Under the pieces are notes generated by a model, which was not told the DNA's origin, made no database searches, and saw only the letters and a program-made list of their open reading frames with translations. Shown here piece by piece: positions 41,771 through 50,596 of a stretch of 64,000 nt of DNA; positions within the stretch are counted from its first letter, which is position 1; every line of letters begins with the position of its first letter. Origin of the DNA: Streptomyces spinosus (lineage in GTDB: Bacteria; Actinomycetota; Actinomycetes; Streptomycetales; Streptomycetaceae); contig NZ_JAINRC010000003.1 of the NCBI RefSeq assembly GCF_020400655.1, positions 310,001 to 374,000 of the forward strand, written 5' to 3'. Position numbers and translations under genes: made by a program.

Positions 41771-42605
41771 ACCGCTGCAGATCGCGTACTCCCCCTGCCC
41801 GAACGACACCTTCGTCTTCGACGCCCTCGCCCACGGCCGCGTCTCCGGCGCCCCCGCGCTGGACGTGACCTTCGCCGACATCGACATCACCAACGGCATG
41901 GCCGAGCGCGGCGAGTTCGACGTGCTGAAGGTGTCGTACGCCGTCCTGCCGTACGTCCTCGGCGAGTACGCGCTGCTGCCGTGCGGCGGTGCGCTGGGCC
42001 GGGGCTGCGGACCGTTGGTGCTCACCCGGGACACCGACGCCGACTGGACGAACCGTACGGTCGCGGTGCCCAGCGAGAAGTCGACCGCGTACCTGCTGTT
42101 CCGGCTGTGGGCCGCCGACACCCTGCCGGGAGTGGGCGAGATCGTGGTCATGCCGTTCCACGAGATCATGCCGGCCGTACGGGACGGCAAGGTGGACGCG
42201 GGCCTGGTCATCCACGAGGCCCGCTTCACCTACCAGAACTACGGGCTGCACAAGTTCGCCGACATGGGCGAGCACTGGGAGCGCACCACCGGGCTGCCGA
42301 TCCCGCTGGGCGCGATCATCGCCAAGCGGTCCCTGGGCGCCGAGCGGCTCGGCCGGCTCGCCGACGACATCCGGGCCTCCGTACGCGCCGCCTGGGACGA
42401 CCCGGAGGCCTCCCGGCCGTACGTCATGGAGCACGCGCAGGAGATGGACCCGGCCGTCGCCGACCAGCACATCGGGCTGTACGTCAACGAGTTCACGGCG
42501 GACCTCGGCGAGGACGGCTACGCGGCGGTCCGGGGCCTGCTCACACGCGCGGCGGCCGAGGGACTGGTACCGCCCCTCGGCCCCGACGCGCTCGCTTTCC
42601 CGTAA
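41760..42605 (+). CDS. mqnD: 1,4-Dihydroxy-6-naphthoate synthase
   Basis: This 281-residue periplasmic-binding-fold enzyme converts cyclic dehypoxanthine futalosine to 1,4-dihydroxy-6-naphthoate in futalosine-dependent menaquinone synthesis. Family marks are QIAYSPCPNDTFVFDALAHG, FADIDITNGMAERGEFDVLK, KVSYAVLPYVLGEYALLPCG, VAVPSEKSTAYLLFRLW and GLVIHEARFTYQNYGLHKFA. The start overlaps the mqnB end, so the two are coupled. Other mqn genes are not in the window. Confidence 0.96.
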   Translation: MTAEPLQIAYSPCPNDTFVFDALAHGRVSGAPALDVTFADIDITNGMAERGEFDVLKVSYAVLPYVLGEYALLPCGGALGRGCGPLVLTRDTDADWTNRTVAVPSEKSTAYLLFRLWAADTLPGVGEIVVMPFHEIMPAVRDGKVDAGLVIHEARFTYQNYGLHKFADMGEHWERTTGLPIPLGAIIAKRSLGAERLGRLADDIRASVRAAWDDPEASRPYVMEHAQEMDPAVADQHIGLYVNEFTADLGEDGYAAVRGLLTRAAAEGLVPPLGPDALAFP

Positions 42606-42629
42606 TACGGGCAGGATCCGGGATACCGC

Positions 42630-43013
42630 TCAGACGTCCAGCTGATCGGCGACCGCGCGGAGCAGACCGGCGATCTTCTTACCGGAGGCCTTGTCGGGGT
42701 AACGGCCCTTCTCCAGCATCGGCGTGATGTTCTCGAGAAGGGTCGTCAAATCCTGCACGATCGATGCCAGCTCGTCCGGCTTCTTGCGCTGGGCGGCGGC
42801 GACGGACGGCGTCGGGTCGAGCACGATCACCGACAGCGCCTGGTCACCGCGCTGACCGGCGACGACACCGAACTCCACGCGCTGTCCCGGCTTGAGCGCA
42901 TCGACTCCGGCGGGGAGAACCGAGGAATGGACGAAGACGTCACCGCCGTCGTCGCGGGAGAGGAAGCCGAAGCCCTTCTCGCTGTTGAACCACTTGACCT
43001 TGCCAGTCGGCAA
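42630..43013 (-). CDS. Cold shock domain protein with C-terminal extension
   Basis: This 127-residue protein has a cold shock domain in residues 1-67, with RNP1-like KWFNSEKGFGFLSRDDG and RNP2-like DVFVHSSVL. A conserved helical extension of about 60 residues (KKPDELASIVQDLTTLLENI ... AGLLRAVADQLDV) is typical of actinobacterial members. It should bind single-stranded nucleic acid. I place the start at TTG 43013, giving PTGKVKWF as the usual N-terminus and an 8-nt distance from GAGGGAG; the GTG 9 nt upstream would be too close to the site. It converges with mqnD. Confidence 0.92.
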   Translation of the reverse strand: MPTGKVKWFNSEKGFGFLSRDDGGDVFVHSSVLPAGVDALKPGQRVEFGVVAGQRGDQALSVIVLDPTPSVAAAQRKKPDELASIVQDLTTLLENITPMLEKGRYPDKASGKKIAGLLRAVADQLDV

Positions 43014-43169
43014 AGCACACACTCCCTCGATCCGTCCCGGACTGGCCGGACGCCTGTTGAACTGCCGTTGAGACAGCCTACCGGGGGTCTCTCCAGCGAG
43101 GCATGCCTTAAAACGGCTATGAGCCGCCGCCGGCGTCGGCGGAGGCTCAAAAGTGGCGGGGGAAGCATG

Positions 43170-43300
43170 AGGGGCTATCCGTGGGCCGGCCGATGCGCCG
43201 GTACGGGGTCGTGCGGGAGACGCCGAGAGCCCTGACCACGGTGAGCGGATCCTCAGCGTTGGCGGTAGGGCGTCCGTCAGTGCGCCCCCGAGCCTTGGTC
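43170..43300 (-). pseudogene. C-terminal fragment of a small serine resolvase
   Basis: A short reading frame contains KARGRTDGRPTANAEDP and VVRALGVSRTTPYRRIG, matching the helix-turn-helix end of Tn3-type resolvases (ARGRxGGRP ... LGVSRxTLYR). The catalytic domain is missing. The 43014-43431 stretch otherwise holds no gene; a GAGCC/GGCTC stem-loop lies near 43131-43150. Confidence 0.6.
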
Positions 43301-43385
43301 TCGTCCCACACCGGTCGGCGGGTGGGTACCGGAGACAGCGTCCGTGAGGACACGGAGCGCGAGGGCATGTACGAAGAAAGAGAGT

Positions 43386-43412
43386 AAGACCCCGTCGCTT
43401 CGACCGAGTCTT
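43386..43412. terminator. Stem-loop downstream of the recombinase
   Basis: AAGAC and GTCTT enclose an inner GTCG-CTT-CGAC stem. A T-rich run follows on the plus side, so it may act in both directions. It lies 20 nt after the recombinase stop. Confidence 0.5.
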
Positions 43413-43431
43413 TTCTTTGCGCTTCCTACTT

Positions 43432-45081
43432 CTATGCCAGCTCGAACTCTTTCAGGATGGCCGGTACGTCATCTGTACCGAACTCTCTCGATTCGGGATT
43501 GATCCAGTGCGCCGGTACGTTGTGACCGGTCAACAGCCGCTCCATGTTCTCTTCCTTGTTCAGCTTCAGCTCTTGTGCCATCGTCTGAATGTCTCCGAGA
43601 TCCATGACGATACCCAGTCCGGCGTTCGGAATCGCGTCGTTCCATGCCCATACTTTCACCTGATAGGTGCGGAGGAATTCCCTGCGATCCTCCCGGTCCT
43701 TGGCTTCCCAGACTTCGCCGTACTTCTTACCCGTGGCCCAGAGGGCGGGGCTCATCCGCTCTGCCTCCTGCTTCTCCAGGAGAGCCACCCTCGCCGACAG
43801 GACCTTGTGCATGCGCTTGTACGACTCTTCCTGCCCTTCTCCGTCGTACTCGCCTGCCAGGAAGTCGGCTTCCAGCTTTTCCAGGCGCGCCTTTGCCGAC
43901 TGGAGTTCTCTTGCCCGACTCGGTCCCGTACCGGCACGCTCGTACATGTCCCACTGACCAATGGTGCTTTGGATGGCCTGGTCAACCCATAGGTCCAGCA
44001 CGTCAGCACGGACATAAGGGCCACTTTCGCACGAGCCGCCCTTGAACTTGTTCGAGCAGCGGTAATACCTGTGCCCTGGAATCCTCGTACCGTCTTTCCT
44101 CTTGTGTCCTGAGTTCAGGAGAGAAGAGAAAGGAGCACCACAATGCCCGCAGCGAGCGACACCGGAGAGCAGACTCCTGGCGCCGGCACGGATTTCCGTT
44201 CCCTCAGCCTTTGGAGCGGGCTTGATCCGGTCCACCAGATATTCCCACTGCTCCAGTGACGCCAGGGGTTTTACAGGAAGAATCACCGGCTCCCCCTGGT
44301 CGTCCAAGACAGCCTCGCCCTTGTACGTGTAGATACCGGGGACCCACGAGGAGCGGATGAACTTGTTGATGATGGTGGACTGCCACTGAGTCCCCTTGGT
44401 TTTCTCCCCCTTGAGCTTCCGCAGATGATCCCCCCAGGTGAGTACGCCACGGCCGTTGAAGTCCCGCGCGATCCGATGTGTGGACTGGCCCTCACCAACA
44501 CGCCGGAAGATCTCTTCCACATAGGGGTAGAAGTCCTGGTCGATCTCCAGAACCTTTCTCCTGCCTCCCTCCACGGTTTTGATGCGGTAGCCGGTAGGCG
44601 GAGCACCCGTGAGCCATGAACGGTTCTCCAGTCGGCTCTGTACGCCGGTGAGGATGCGTGCCTGAATGGTGTCCCACTCGGCCTCGGCGAAGACGGCGGT
44701 CATCCGAGCCATCATCTTGCCCTGGGGAGTGGAGAGGTCGAACCCCTCTTCGACACAGACGATGAACTTCCCGTTTTCCTGCGCCCACTCCAAGAGTTCG
44801 TTGAAGTGCGTCGAGCGACGGGTGAGCCTGTCCATCCTGGCTGCGACGATCACGTCGAACTCATCGGCTCTGTCCGTGAGCCAGCGTCCCAACTTCGGGC
44901 GCTTGAAGGGGGACATGGAGCCTGAGACGTCCGTGTCCTCTGCCTCCCCCACCAGGACACCGGACAGGTGCGGAGAGCTGACGTGGTGTCGGATCACGCC
45001 CCGCTGCCACTCGATGGACGTGGAGCCGTCCGAGTCGGCGGACAAGCGGAGACAGGAGAGGTAGCGCAGACCGGGTGGCAT
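43432..45081 (-). CDS. Large serine recombinase (integrase)
   Basis: This 549-residue site-specific recombinase has an N-terminal resolvase domain (1-160) with YLSCLRLSADSDGSTSIE (catalytic Ser near 14), DVIVAARMDRLTRR and MARMTAVFAEAEWDTIQ. A recombinase domain follows (about 165-290, PTGYRIKTVEGGRRKVLE, TIINKFIRSSWVPGIYTYKG). A zinc ribbon (about 315-365, GVARCGHCGAPFSSL, RYYRCSNKFKGGSCESG) and a coiled-coil C-terminal part (about 400-470) complete it. All catalytic parts look intact. It is less GC-rich than its neighbours and is flanked by core genes with no phage or plasmid genes beside it, so it appears to be a solo integrase left from a lost or minimal element. Confidence 0.92.
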   Translation of the reverse strand: MPPGLRYLSCLRLSADSDGSTSIEWQRGVIRHHVSSPHLSGVLVGEAEDTDVSGSMSPFKRPKLGRWLTDRADEFDVIVAARMDRLTRRSTHFNELLEWAQENGKFIVCVEEGFDLSTPQGKMMARMTAVFAEAEWDTIQARILTGVQSRLENRSWLTGAPPTGYRIKTVEGGRRKVLEIDQDFYPYVEEIFRRVGEGQSTHRIARDFNGRGVLTWGDHLRKLKGEKTKGTQWQSTIINKFIRSSWVPGIYTYKGEAVLDDQGEPVILPVKPLASLEQWEYLVDRIKPAPKAEGTEIRAGARSLLSGVARCGHCGAPFSSLLNSGHKRKDGTRIPGHRYYRCSNKFKGGSCESGPYVRADVLDLWVDQAIQSTIGQWDMYERAGTGPSRARELQSAKARLEKLEADFLAGEYDGEGQEESYKRMHKVLSARVALLEKQEAERMSPALWATGKKYGEVWEAKDREDRREFLRTYQVKVWAWNDAIPNAGLGIVMDLGDIQTMAQELKLNKEENMERLLTGHNVPAHWINPESREFGTDDVPAILKEFELA

Positions 45082-45157
45082 GAGGAGAGGCTAGCGACAT
45101 GTGCCTGGGCGACCGGCCTGATCCTGCCAGTAGGCACGTCTGTCCTCGCACCCCGTC

Positions 45158-45187
45158 GGGAGAACCGCGGCCCCCGGTTGTTCTCCC
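45158..45187. promoter_or_regulatory. Imperfect dyad between recombinase and small membrane gene
   Basis: GGGAGAA and TTCTCCC arms, with inner CCG/CGG, span 30 bp. They lie at about -53 to -24 of the predicted start of the next gene. It could be an operator or half of an integrase attachment site. Confidence 0.35.
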
Positions 45188-45198
45188 GCGCAGGGAAC

Positions 45199-45204
45199 TA
45201 CCCT
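45199..45204 (+). promoter_or_regulatory. -10 box of the small membrane gene (leaderless)
   Basis: TACCCT ends 6 nt before the GTG at 45211. No Shine-Dalgarno is seen. Confidence 0.45.
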
Positions 45205-45210
45205 GGTCCG

Positions 45211-45474
45211 GTGCGTGACAAAACCCAAGCGAATTCCGCCGCGCCCGGTGACCGACTGATCCGCGCCGGTGCCGTCGTCTTCTTCCTCGGGGCTGTGGCC
45301 ACCCTCGTCACGGTGGCCCCGCTGTTCCTCGGAGCGAAGCCTTTTCCGACCTACATGTTCGGTCTGAGCATGCTCATGGCCGTCGGATTCCTCGTGGCCG
45401 GCGCGGGTGTCCTGCGCTCCGTCGCCGCCGGGCGGCGTCAGGCGAGGGGCGCGGCGCCGGGCGCCCCGCGGTAA
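45211..45474 (+). CDS. Small two-helix membrane protein
   Basis: This 87-residue protein has a short polar N-terminus (RDKTQANSAAPGDRLIRAG), two hydrophobic helices (about 19-40, AVVFFLGAVATLVTVAPLFL, and about 47-69, YMFGLSMLMAVGFLVAGAGV) and a basic tail. No family is recognised beyond a conserved Streptomyces membrane protein. The last 37 bp overlap the end of the convergent HAD gene. It immediately borders the recombinase island. Confidence 0.78.
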   Translation: MRDKTQANSAAPGDRLIRAGAVVFFLGAVATLVTVAPLFLGAKPFPTYMFGLSMLMAVGFLVAGAGVLRSVAAGRRQARGAAPGAPR

Positions 45475-46073
45475 CCGCCGAGCCACGCGGGGAACGCGGA
45501 CAGGTCCGGCAGGACGACGTCCGCGCCCGCCGCGCGCAGTTCATCCGCCGGGCACGGGCCGGTCGCCACGGCGACCGAGAACGCGTCCGCCGCGCGGGCG
45601 CCGCGGACGTCCCCGACGTGATCGCCGACGTACACGCCCGCGCCGTACTCGCGCAGCGCCGCCGCCTTCTGCTCGGCCCACAGGTCGCCGACGACCACGT
45701 CCGGCTCGATGCCGAGGTGGGCCAGGTGCAGCTTCGCGTTCGGCTCGTACTTCGCCGTCACCACCATCGTGCGCCCGCCGGCCGCCCGCACCGCCTCGAT
45801 CGCCTCCCGGGCGCCGTCCATGGCGGGCGTCGCGGCGATGGCTATGGAGGGGTACATCTCCCGGTACAGGTCGGCCACCGCCGGTACCTCGTCGGCCGGG
45901 AACCAGTGGATCAGCTCCTCCGCGAGCGGCGGGCCCAGCCGGGTCACCGCCAGGTCGGCGTCGATGAACGTCCCCGTCCGCTCCGCCAGGGCCAGGTAGC
46001 AGGCACGGATGCCCGGGCGGGAGTCGATGAGGGTCATGTCGAGGTCGAAACCGACGGTCAGCGAGGAGGCCAT
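45438..46073 (-). CDS. HAD family hydrolase
   Basis: This 211-residue haloacid-dehalogenase-type phosphatase has motif I GFDLDMTLIDSRPGI (nucleophile and general acid Asp), motif II VVTAKYEPNAKLHL (Thr), motif III Lys near AEQKAAALREY and motif IV VGDHVGDVRGARAADAF. A helical cap separates motifs I and II. It resembles phosphoglycolate phosphatase-like enzymes; the substrate is unproven. I chose the ATG at 46073, where a -10-like CACAAT lies 7 nt upstream (leaderless); an ATG 9 nt earlier would overlap that box. Confidence 0.9.
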   Translation of the reverse strand: MASSLTVGFDLDMTLIDSRPGIRACYLALAERTGTFIDADLAVTRLGPPLAEELIHWFPADEVPAVADLYREMYPSIAIAATPAMDGAREAIEAVRAAGGRTMVVTAKYEPNAKLHLAHLGIEPDVVVGDLWAEQKAAALREYGAGVYVGDHVGDVRGARAADAFSVAVATGPCPADELRAAGADVVLPDLSAFPAWLGGYRGAPGAAPLA

Positions 46074-46160
46074 GCGGGCCATTGTGCCGGGTGCCTCCGG
46101 CGGTTGGGCCGGGTGGGGTTGGGGGGCGGGGGGTCTTTGTCGGGTGCGGGTGCGTGGGTG

Positions 46161-46187
46161 CTGGTCGCGCAGTTCCCCGCGCCCCTT
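46161..46187. repeat. Copy of a short dispersed Streptomyces repeat
   Basis: CTGGTCGCGCAGTTCCCCGC and the following GCCCCTT match, from memory, a short sequence found many times between genes in Streptomyces genomes. A partial relative, GGGGCCGCGTTCGACCTGCG, lies at 18786-18805. The function is unknown. Confidence 0.5.
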
Positions 46188-46224
46188 GGGTGGGTCAGCC
46201 GCCGCTTGCCGACAAGTGCCGGGA

Positions 46225-47211
46225 CTACCCCTTCCGCTGGGAGCGCCAGACCAGGTAGGCCGCGGAGGCGAGCGCCGCGCCCCTGACCACCCACGGCCAG
46301 GTGGCGCTCACCGCGTCGTTCATGTGGCCCTGGGCGATCGGGTCGCCCCAGCGGCCCTCGTTGCGGCCCCACAGCCACACCAGTCCCGCCGCGACCGCCG
46401 TGCCCGGCAGGACCATCACCGCCCACTTGGTCTCGGCGGGGGTCAGCCGCCGGGAGCCGTAGGCGATGGCCCAGCCGAGGAGCAGCGCGAACCAGTTGCC
46501 GAGCACGGCACCGGCGACGAGCGCGGCGGCGGCGAGCAGCAGCAGGGGGTTGGACCAGCCGGCGGACGGCAGGGGGAGGAGGCGGCGACGTTTGGCGGGC
46601 GCCGCTTCCGGCGCGGCCACGGCGGGCTCGGGCGCCGGCTCGGCCTTCTCGGCGGGAGCCGCCCCCGGGGGCCTTTTGAGCATGTCCGGGATCTCCACGC
46701 CGCCGACGAACCCCGGCACCGGGTCGGTGTCCCCGAGGGGCCCCGCGGTGCCGACGCGCCACCAGTCGGGCGGTGCCGTGGCGTCTCCCAGTTCGTGCGC
46801 GGGCGCGAGGTGCGGCGGGGCCGGCGCGTCCCGCGCGGCCGGCGGCTCCGGCTCGGCGGGGCGCGGGCGCGGCACGACCCGGCGCAGCCCCCTCGGCCGC
46901 TCCCGTCCGGCCGGCTCCGGCGCCCGCTCCCGCGAGGAGGGCTGCTCCGGTACGGCGGCGGGCGGGTTCTGCGGGAGGCCGCCGGTGCCGCCCGCCGCCG
47001 CGACCACCTGATCCGGGCTGCCCAGGCGGTCCAGGATGCGGCGGACGGCGGCGGGCGAGTCCACCGTCGCCTGCGCCCGGTGCCGGTCGATCTCGTTCCG
47101 CAGTTCCGACACGAGCCGCATCCGCGTCGCCGACGGCAGCTGGCGCTGCTGGGCGATGTCTCCGACGCGGCTCAGATACTCGTAGACGACCTGGTCGCTC
47201 TCGATCCCCAC
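46225..47211 (-). CDS. Membrane protein with HAAS-like N-terminal domain
   Basis: This 328-residue protein opens with a helical domain (1-70) like the HAAS/permease-prefix domain: VVYEYLSRVGDIAQQRQL, RMRLVSELRNEIDRHRA and RILDRLGSPDQVVAA. A Pro/Ala/Arg-rich cytoplasmic linker (about 75-225) follows. Three or four helices at the C-terminus start at NPLLLLAAAALVAGAVLGNW. The helix GSPDQVV motif is typical of HAAS proteins that pair with PadR-like regulators, but no such regulator is seen here. The GTG is preceded by GGAGGGG. The function is unknown. Confidence 0.75.
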   Translation of the reverse strand: MGIESDQVVYEYLSRVGDIAQQRQLPSATRMRLVSELRNEIDRHRAQATVDSPAAVRRILDRLGSPDQVVAAAGGTGGLPQNPPAAVPEQPSSRERAPEPAGRERPRGLRRVVPRPRPAEPEPPAARDAPAPPHLAPAHELGDATAPPDWWRVGTAGPLGDTDPVPGFVGGVEIPDMLKRPPGAAPAEKAEPAPEPAVAAPEAAPAKRRRLLPLPSAGWSNPLLLLAAAALVAGAVLGNWFALLLGWAIAYGSRRLTPAETKWAVMVLPGTAVAAGLVWLWGRNEGRWGDPIAQGHMNDAVSATWPWVVRGAALASAAYLVWRSQRKG

Positions 47212-47295
47212 GCGACCCCTCCGGGGTGACGCCGACTGATACTCCGTGAGGACCGTACCGCTTCTCGCGGATGCCCCAGGCATATGGAAGTCCGC

Positions 47296-47301
47296 TACCG
47301 T
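47296..47301 (+). promoter_or_regulatory. -10 box of the helicase-associated gene (leaderless)
   Basis: TACCGT, identical to the CtpE-like ATPase box, ends 7 nt before the ATG at 47309. Confidence 0.5.
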
Positions 47302-47308
47302 TGGCCGG

Positions 47309-49858
47309 ATGAGCCCCGAGGCCCACTCAGCCCCTCGGTCCCTCGCGGAGGCGCTCCGCGCGCGGGACGACGCCTCCCTGGCCGCGCTGCTGCGCAGCCG
47401 CCCCGACCTCATCACCCCCGTCCCCACCGACCTCACCCAGCTCGCCACCCGCGCCGGCACCCGTGCCTCGGTGCTGCGCGCCCTGGAGCGGCTGGACCGG
47501 TTCGCGCTGCAGACGGCGGAGGCGCTGGCCGTGGCCCCGGACCCGGCGTCGTACGACGCGCTGCTCGGTCTGATGGCCGGGGACGCCGGTGACGAGACGG
47601 TCGCGCGTGCGCTGCCCCGGGCCGTCGCCACCCTGCGCGAGCAGGCGCTGGTGTGGGGCGGCGACGACCGGCTGCGGCTGGTGCGGACCGCTCGTGAGCT
47701 GCTCGCGCCGTCCGCGCAGCATCCGTCCCCGACCGGGCTCGGCCCGACCGTGCAGGAGGCCACCTCGGGCATGTCGCCGGGGCGGATCCAGGAGATCGTG
47801 ACGACGGCCGGGCTGGCCTCGACCCACGACTCGGTGTCCGCCGTGGCCGCGCTGACCGGGCTGTTCACCCACCGCAAGAAGATGGCGAAGCTGCTCGCCG
47901 GGGCGCCGGAGGCGGCCCGCGAGGTGCTGTCCCGGCTGGTGTGGGGGCCGCCGTACGGACAGGTCACCGCCGATCCGGCGGCGCACCTGCGCTGGCTGCT
48001 GGACCGCGGTCTGCTGCTGCCGACGGGGCCCGGCACGGTCGTGCTGCCCCGCGAGGTCGCCCTGCACCTGCGCGAGGGCCGCGCCCACCGCGCGCCCGAG
48101 CCGCTGCCGCCCGCCGTGGCGGCCGCCGCGACCCACGGCCCGCAGGTGGTCGACGCGACGGCGGCCGGGCAGGCGTACACCGCGCTGGCCACCGTGGAGG
48201 AGCTGCTGAAGGACTGGGACGAGGGCGGGCCCGCGGTGCTGCGGGCGGGCGGCCTGAGCGTCCGTGACCTGAAGCGGACCGCCGTGGCGCTGGACGTGTC
48301 GGAGCCGGTCGCGGCGTTCTGGGCCGAGCTTGCCTACGCGGCCGGCCTGATCGCCTCCGACGGCGAGGCCGACGAGCGGTACGCGGCCACCCCGGCCTAC
48401 GACGAGTGGCTGGAGCTGCCCCAGGCCGAGCGCTGGGCCCGGCTCGCCCGGACCTGGCTGACGGCCACCCGTACGCCGGGGCTGGTGGGCGGGCGGGACG
48501 CCAAGGACCGGACGCTGTCGGCGCTCGGTCCGGGCCTCGACCGCTCCGCCGCGCCCGAGGTACGGCACCGGGTGCTGTCCCTGCTGGCCGCGCTGCCGCA
48601 GGGCGCCGCGCCGGACGCGGAGTCGGTGCTGGCCCGGCTGCGCTGGGAACGGCCCCTGCGCGGTGCCCAGCGTGACGGTGCCCGCGACGACGACCTGCGC
48701 TCCCGGCTGGCCCGCTGGACCCTGTCGGAGGCGGAACTGCTGGGGGTGACGGGCCGGGGCGCGCTGTCGTCCCAGGGGCGCGCGCTGCTGGGGGCACCGG
48801 CTGCCCCCGCCGCCCCGGACGCCGGCCCCGCCGAGCCCACCGGCCCCGGTGACAAGCTCCCGGTGCACCACCACCGGATCCCCGAGCGGCCCGCGCCCCT
48901 CTCCCCCGCCGAGCAGGGTGCCGCGGCCGCCGCCGCTGCCCGGCTGCTCGCCCCGCTGCTGCCCGAACCGCTGGACCACGTGCTGCTCCAGGCCGACCTG
49001 ACGGCGGTGGCGCCCGGTCCGCTGCGGCGCCCGCTCGCGGACGTGCTGGGGGTGCTCGCGGACGTGGAGTCCAAGGGCGGCGCCACCGTGTACCGGTTCA
49101 CACCGGCGTCCGTGCGCCGTGCCCTGGACGCCGGCCGGACCGCCGCCGACCTGCACGCCTTCCTCGCCGAGCACTCCCGCACCCCGGTCCCGCAGCCGCT
49201 CGCCTACCTGATCGACGACGTGGCCCGCCGGCACGGTCACCTGCGGGTCGGCGCGGCCTCGGCGTACGTCCGCTGCGACGACGACGCCCTGCTGAACGAG
49301 ATCCTCGCCGACAAGCGCGCCGCGGCCCTGCGCCTGCGGCGTCTGGCGCCGACCGTGCTGGCCGCCCCGGGCGACCCGGCGGCGCTGCTGGAGGGGCTGC
49401 GCGCGATGGGGTACGCGCCCGCCGCCGAGTCCGCCGAGGGCGATGTCCTGATCACCCGGGCGCACGCCCACCGCACCCCGCCGCGCTCCGCGCCCGAGCC
49501 CGTGCCGGACGGCCCGCCGCCGCCCGACGCCACGCTGCTCTCGGCGGCGATCCGGGCGATCCGGGCCGGTGACCTGGCCGCCACCACACCGCGCAAGCCC
49601 GTCGGCGAGCCCCTGGCGGGCGGCGAGCTGCCCCGTACGTCCGCCGCCGAGACCCTGGCCACCATGCAGGCCGCCGTCCTGACCGGCGACTCGGTGTGGA
49701 TCGGCTACGTCAACGCCGAGGGCGCCGCCAGCCAGCGGGTCATCGCCCCGATCCGGGTCGAGGGCGGCTTCGTGACGGCGTACGACCACACGGCGGACGA
49801 GGTGCGGACGTTCCCGCTGCACCGGATCACCGGGGTCGCGGAGCTGGCGGAGGACTGA
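47309..49858 (+). CDS. Helicase C-terminal-associated (Helicase_C_3) protein, XPB partner
   Basis: This 849-residue protein carries winged-helix and Helicase_C_3-type regions but no ATPase motifs. The N-terminal half is helical (SLAEALRARDDASLAALLRS, THRKKMAKLLAGAPEAAREV). Residues about 540-680 contain LPEPLDHVLLQADLTAVAPG, VLADVESKGGATVYRFTPAS and LAYLIDDVARRHGHLRVGAA, the conserved Helicase_C_3 core. The end (about 790-845) is WYL-like: AAVLTGDSVWIGYVNAEGAA, RVIAPIRVEGGFVTAYDHTA and FPLHRITGVAEL. It lies upstream of the XPB helicase on the same strand, separated by one small opposite-strand gene. A shared DNA repair role is inferred. Confidence 0.85.
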   Translation: MSPEAHSAPRSLAEALRARDDASLAALLRSRPDLITPVPTDLTQLATRAGTRASVLRALERLDRFALQTAEALAVAPDPASYDALLGLMAGDAGDETVARALPRAVATLREQALVWGGDDRLRLVRTARELLAPSAQHPSPTGLGPTVQEATSGMSPGRIQEIVTTAGLASTHDSVSAVAALTGLFTHRKKMAKLLAGAPEAAREVLSRLVWGPPYGQVTADPAAHLRWLLDRGLLLPTGPGTVVLPREVALHLREGRAHRAPEPLPPAVAAAATHGPQVVDATAAGQAYTALATVEELLKDWDEGGPAVLRAGGLSVRDLKRTAVALDVSEPVAAFWAELAYAAGLIASDGEADERYAATPAYDEWLELPQAERWARLARTWLTATRTPGLVGGRDAKDRTLSALGPGLDRSAAPEVRHRVLSLLAALPQGAAPDAESVLARLRWERPLRGAQRDGARDDDLRSRLARWTLSEAELLGVTGRGALSSQGRALLGAPAAPAAPDAGPAEPTGPGDKLPVHHHRIPERPAPLSPAEQGAAAAAAARLLAPLLPEPLDHVLLQADLTAVAPGPLRRPLADVLGVLADVESKGGATVYRFTPASVRRALDAGRTAADLHAFLAEHSRTPVPQPLAYLIDDVARRHGHLRVGAASAYVRCDDDALLNEILADKRAAALRLRRLAPTVLAAPGDPAALLEGLRAMGYAPAAESAEGDVLITRAHAHRTPPRSAPEPVPDGPPPPDATLLSAAIRAIRAGDLAATTPRKPVGEPLAGGELPRTSAAETLATMQAAVLTGDSVWIGYVNAEGAASQRVIAPIRVEGGFVTAYDHTADEVRTFPLHRITGVAELAED

Positions 49859-49960
49859 GCGGGCCGGGCGACCCGGTCCGGCAGTCTCCGGCCGGTGCGT
49901 CCGCGGGGAGGCCGAAGCGGGCGCGGGCGGCGCTCTGCGGGGTGTCGGACGGGATCGTGG

Positions 49961-50428
49961 TTACGCGCCCCCGTCCAGGGCGGAACGGGCCAGGAAGCCG
50001 GAGTGGGCCTCGGTCCGGTCCTCGTTCCCGGCGCCGTCCGGCGGTGCCTCGCGCGAGAGGACCTGGTAGGCGCCGTCCGGGTCCCGCTCAAGACGCACCA
50101 CCTGCGGGCCCTTCCCGCCGCCGCACTCCACCAGGCCTGCGCCGCGCACCCCGTACTCCAGGCACAGCGTGTCGACGCCCGCGCGCACCTCGCCGCCGCG
50201 CTCGGCCACGTCGACCGCCTCGGCCCGGCAGAACCAGCGCGTGTGCAGTGCGGGCACGTCCTCGCCGTAGCCGGTGCCGTGGCTGTCCGCCGCGAGCCGG
50301 GCCTCGACGACCGGCCGTATCTCCTCCCGCAGCCGGGTGTCGACGGTTTTCTGCCGCATCGCCCAGGTGCCGGTGGCCACCAGGACCACCACGGCTCCGG
50401 TGCCGACGGCCCATCTGCGTGCCGACAT
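49961..50428 (-). CDS. Membrane-anchored hypothetical protein
   Basis: This 155-residue protein has an N-terminal anchor, RRWAVGTGAVVVLVATGTWA, followed by an extracytoplasmic domain with three Cys (WFCRAEAVDV, DTLCLEYGVRG, LVECGGGKGP). It contains RLREEIRPVVEARLAADSHG and VRLERDPDGAYQVLSREAPP. No known family is recognised. The ATG has GAGGAG upstream. It sits between two helicase-related genes on the opposite strand and may be unrelated to them. Confidence 0.7.
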   Translation of the reverse strand: MSARRWAVGTGAVVVLVATGTWAMRQKTVDTRLREEIRPVVEARLAADSHGTGYGEDVPALHTRWFCRAEAVDVAERGGEVRAGVDTLCLEYGVRGAGLVECGGGKGPQVVRLERDPDGAYQVLSREAPPDGAGNEDRTEAHSGFLARSALDGGA

Positions 50429-50596
50429 CCCCGAACTCCTCACCCGGCCGCGCGCCCGCGCCGCCGTGTCGTGTGTCAGGACTCGCGGCGGGGCGCGCGG
50501 GTTGCCTTGGTGTCCGCCGCCGATCTTGGGGCCGTGGAGCCCTGAGGCCGCATGAGGCACACTGGACGTTTGGCCGTCATGGAAAGGGTGCCGCGC

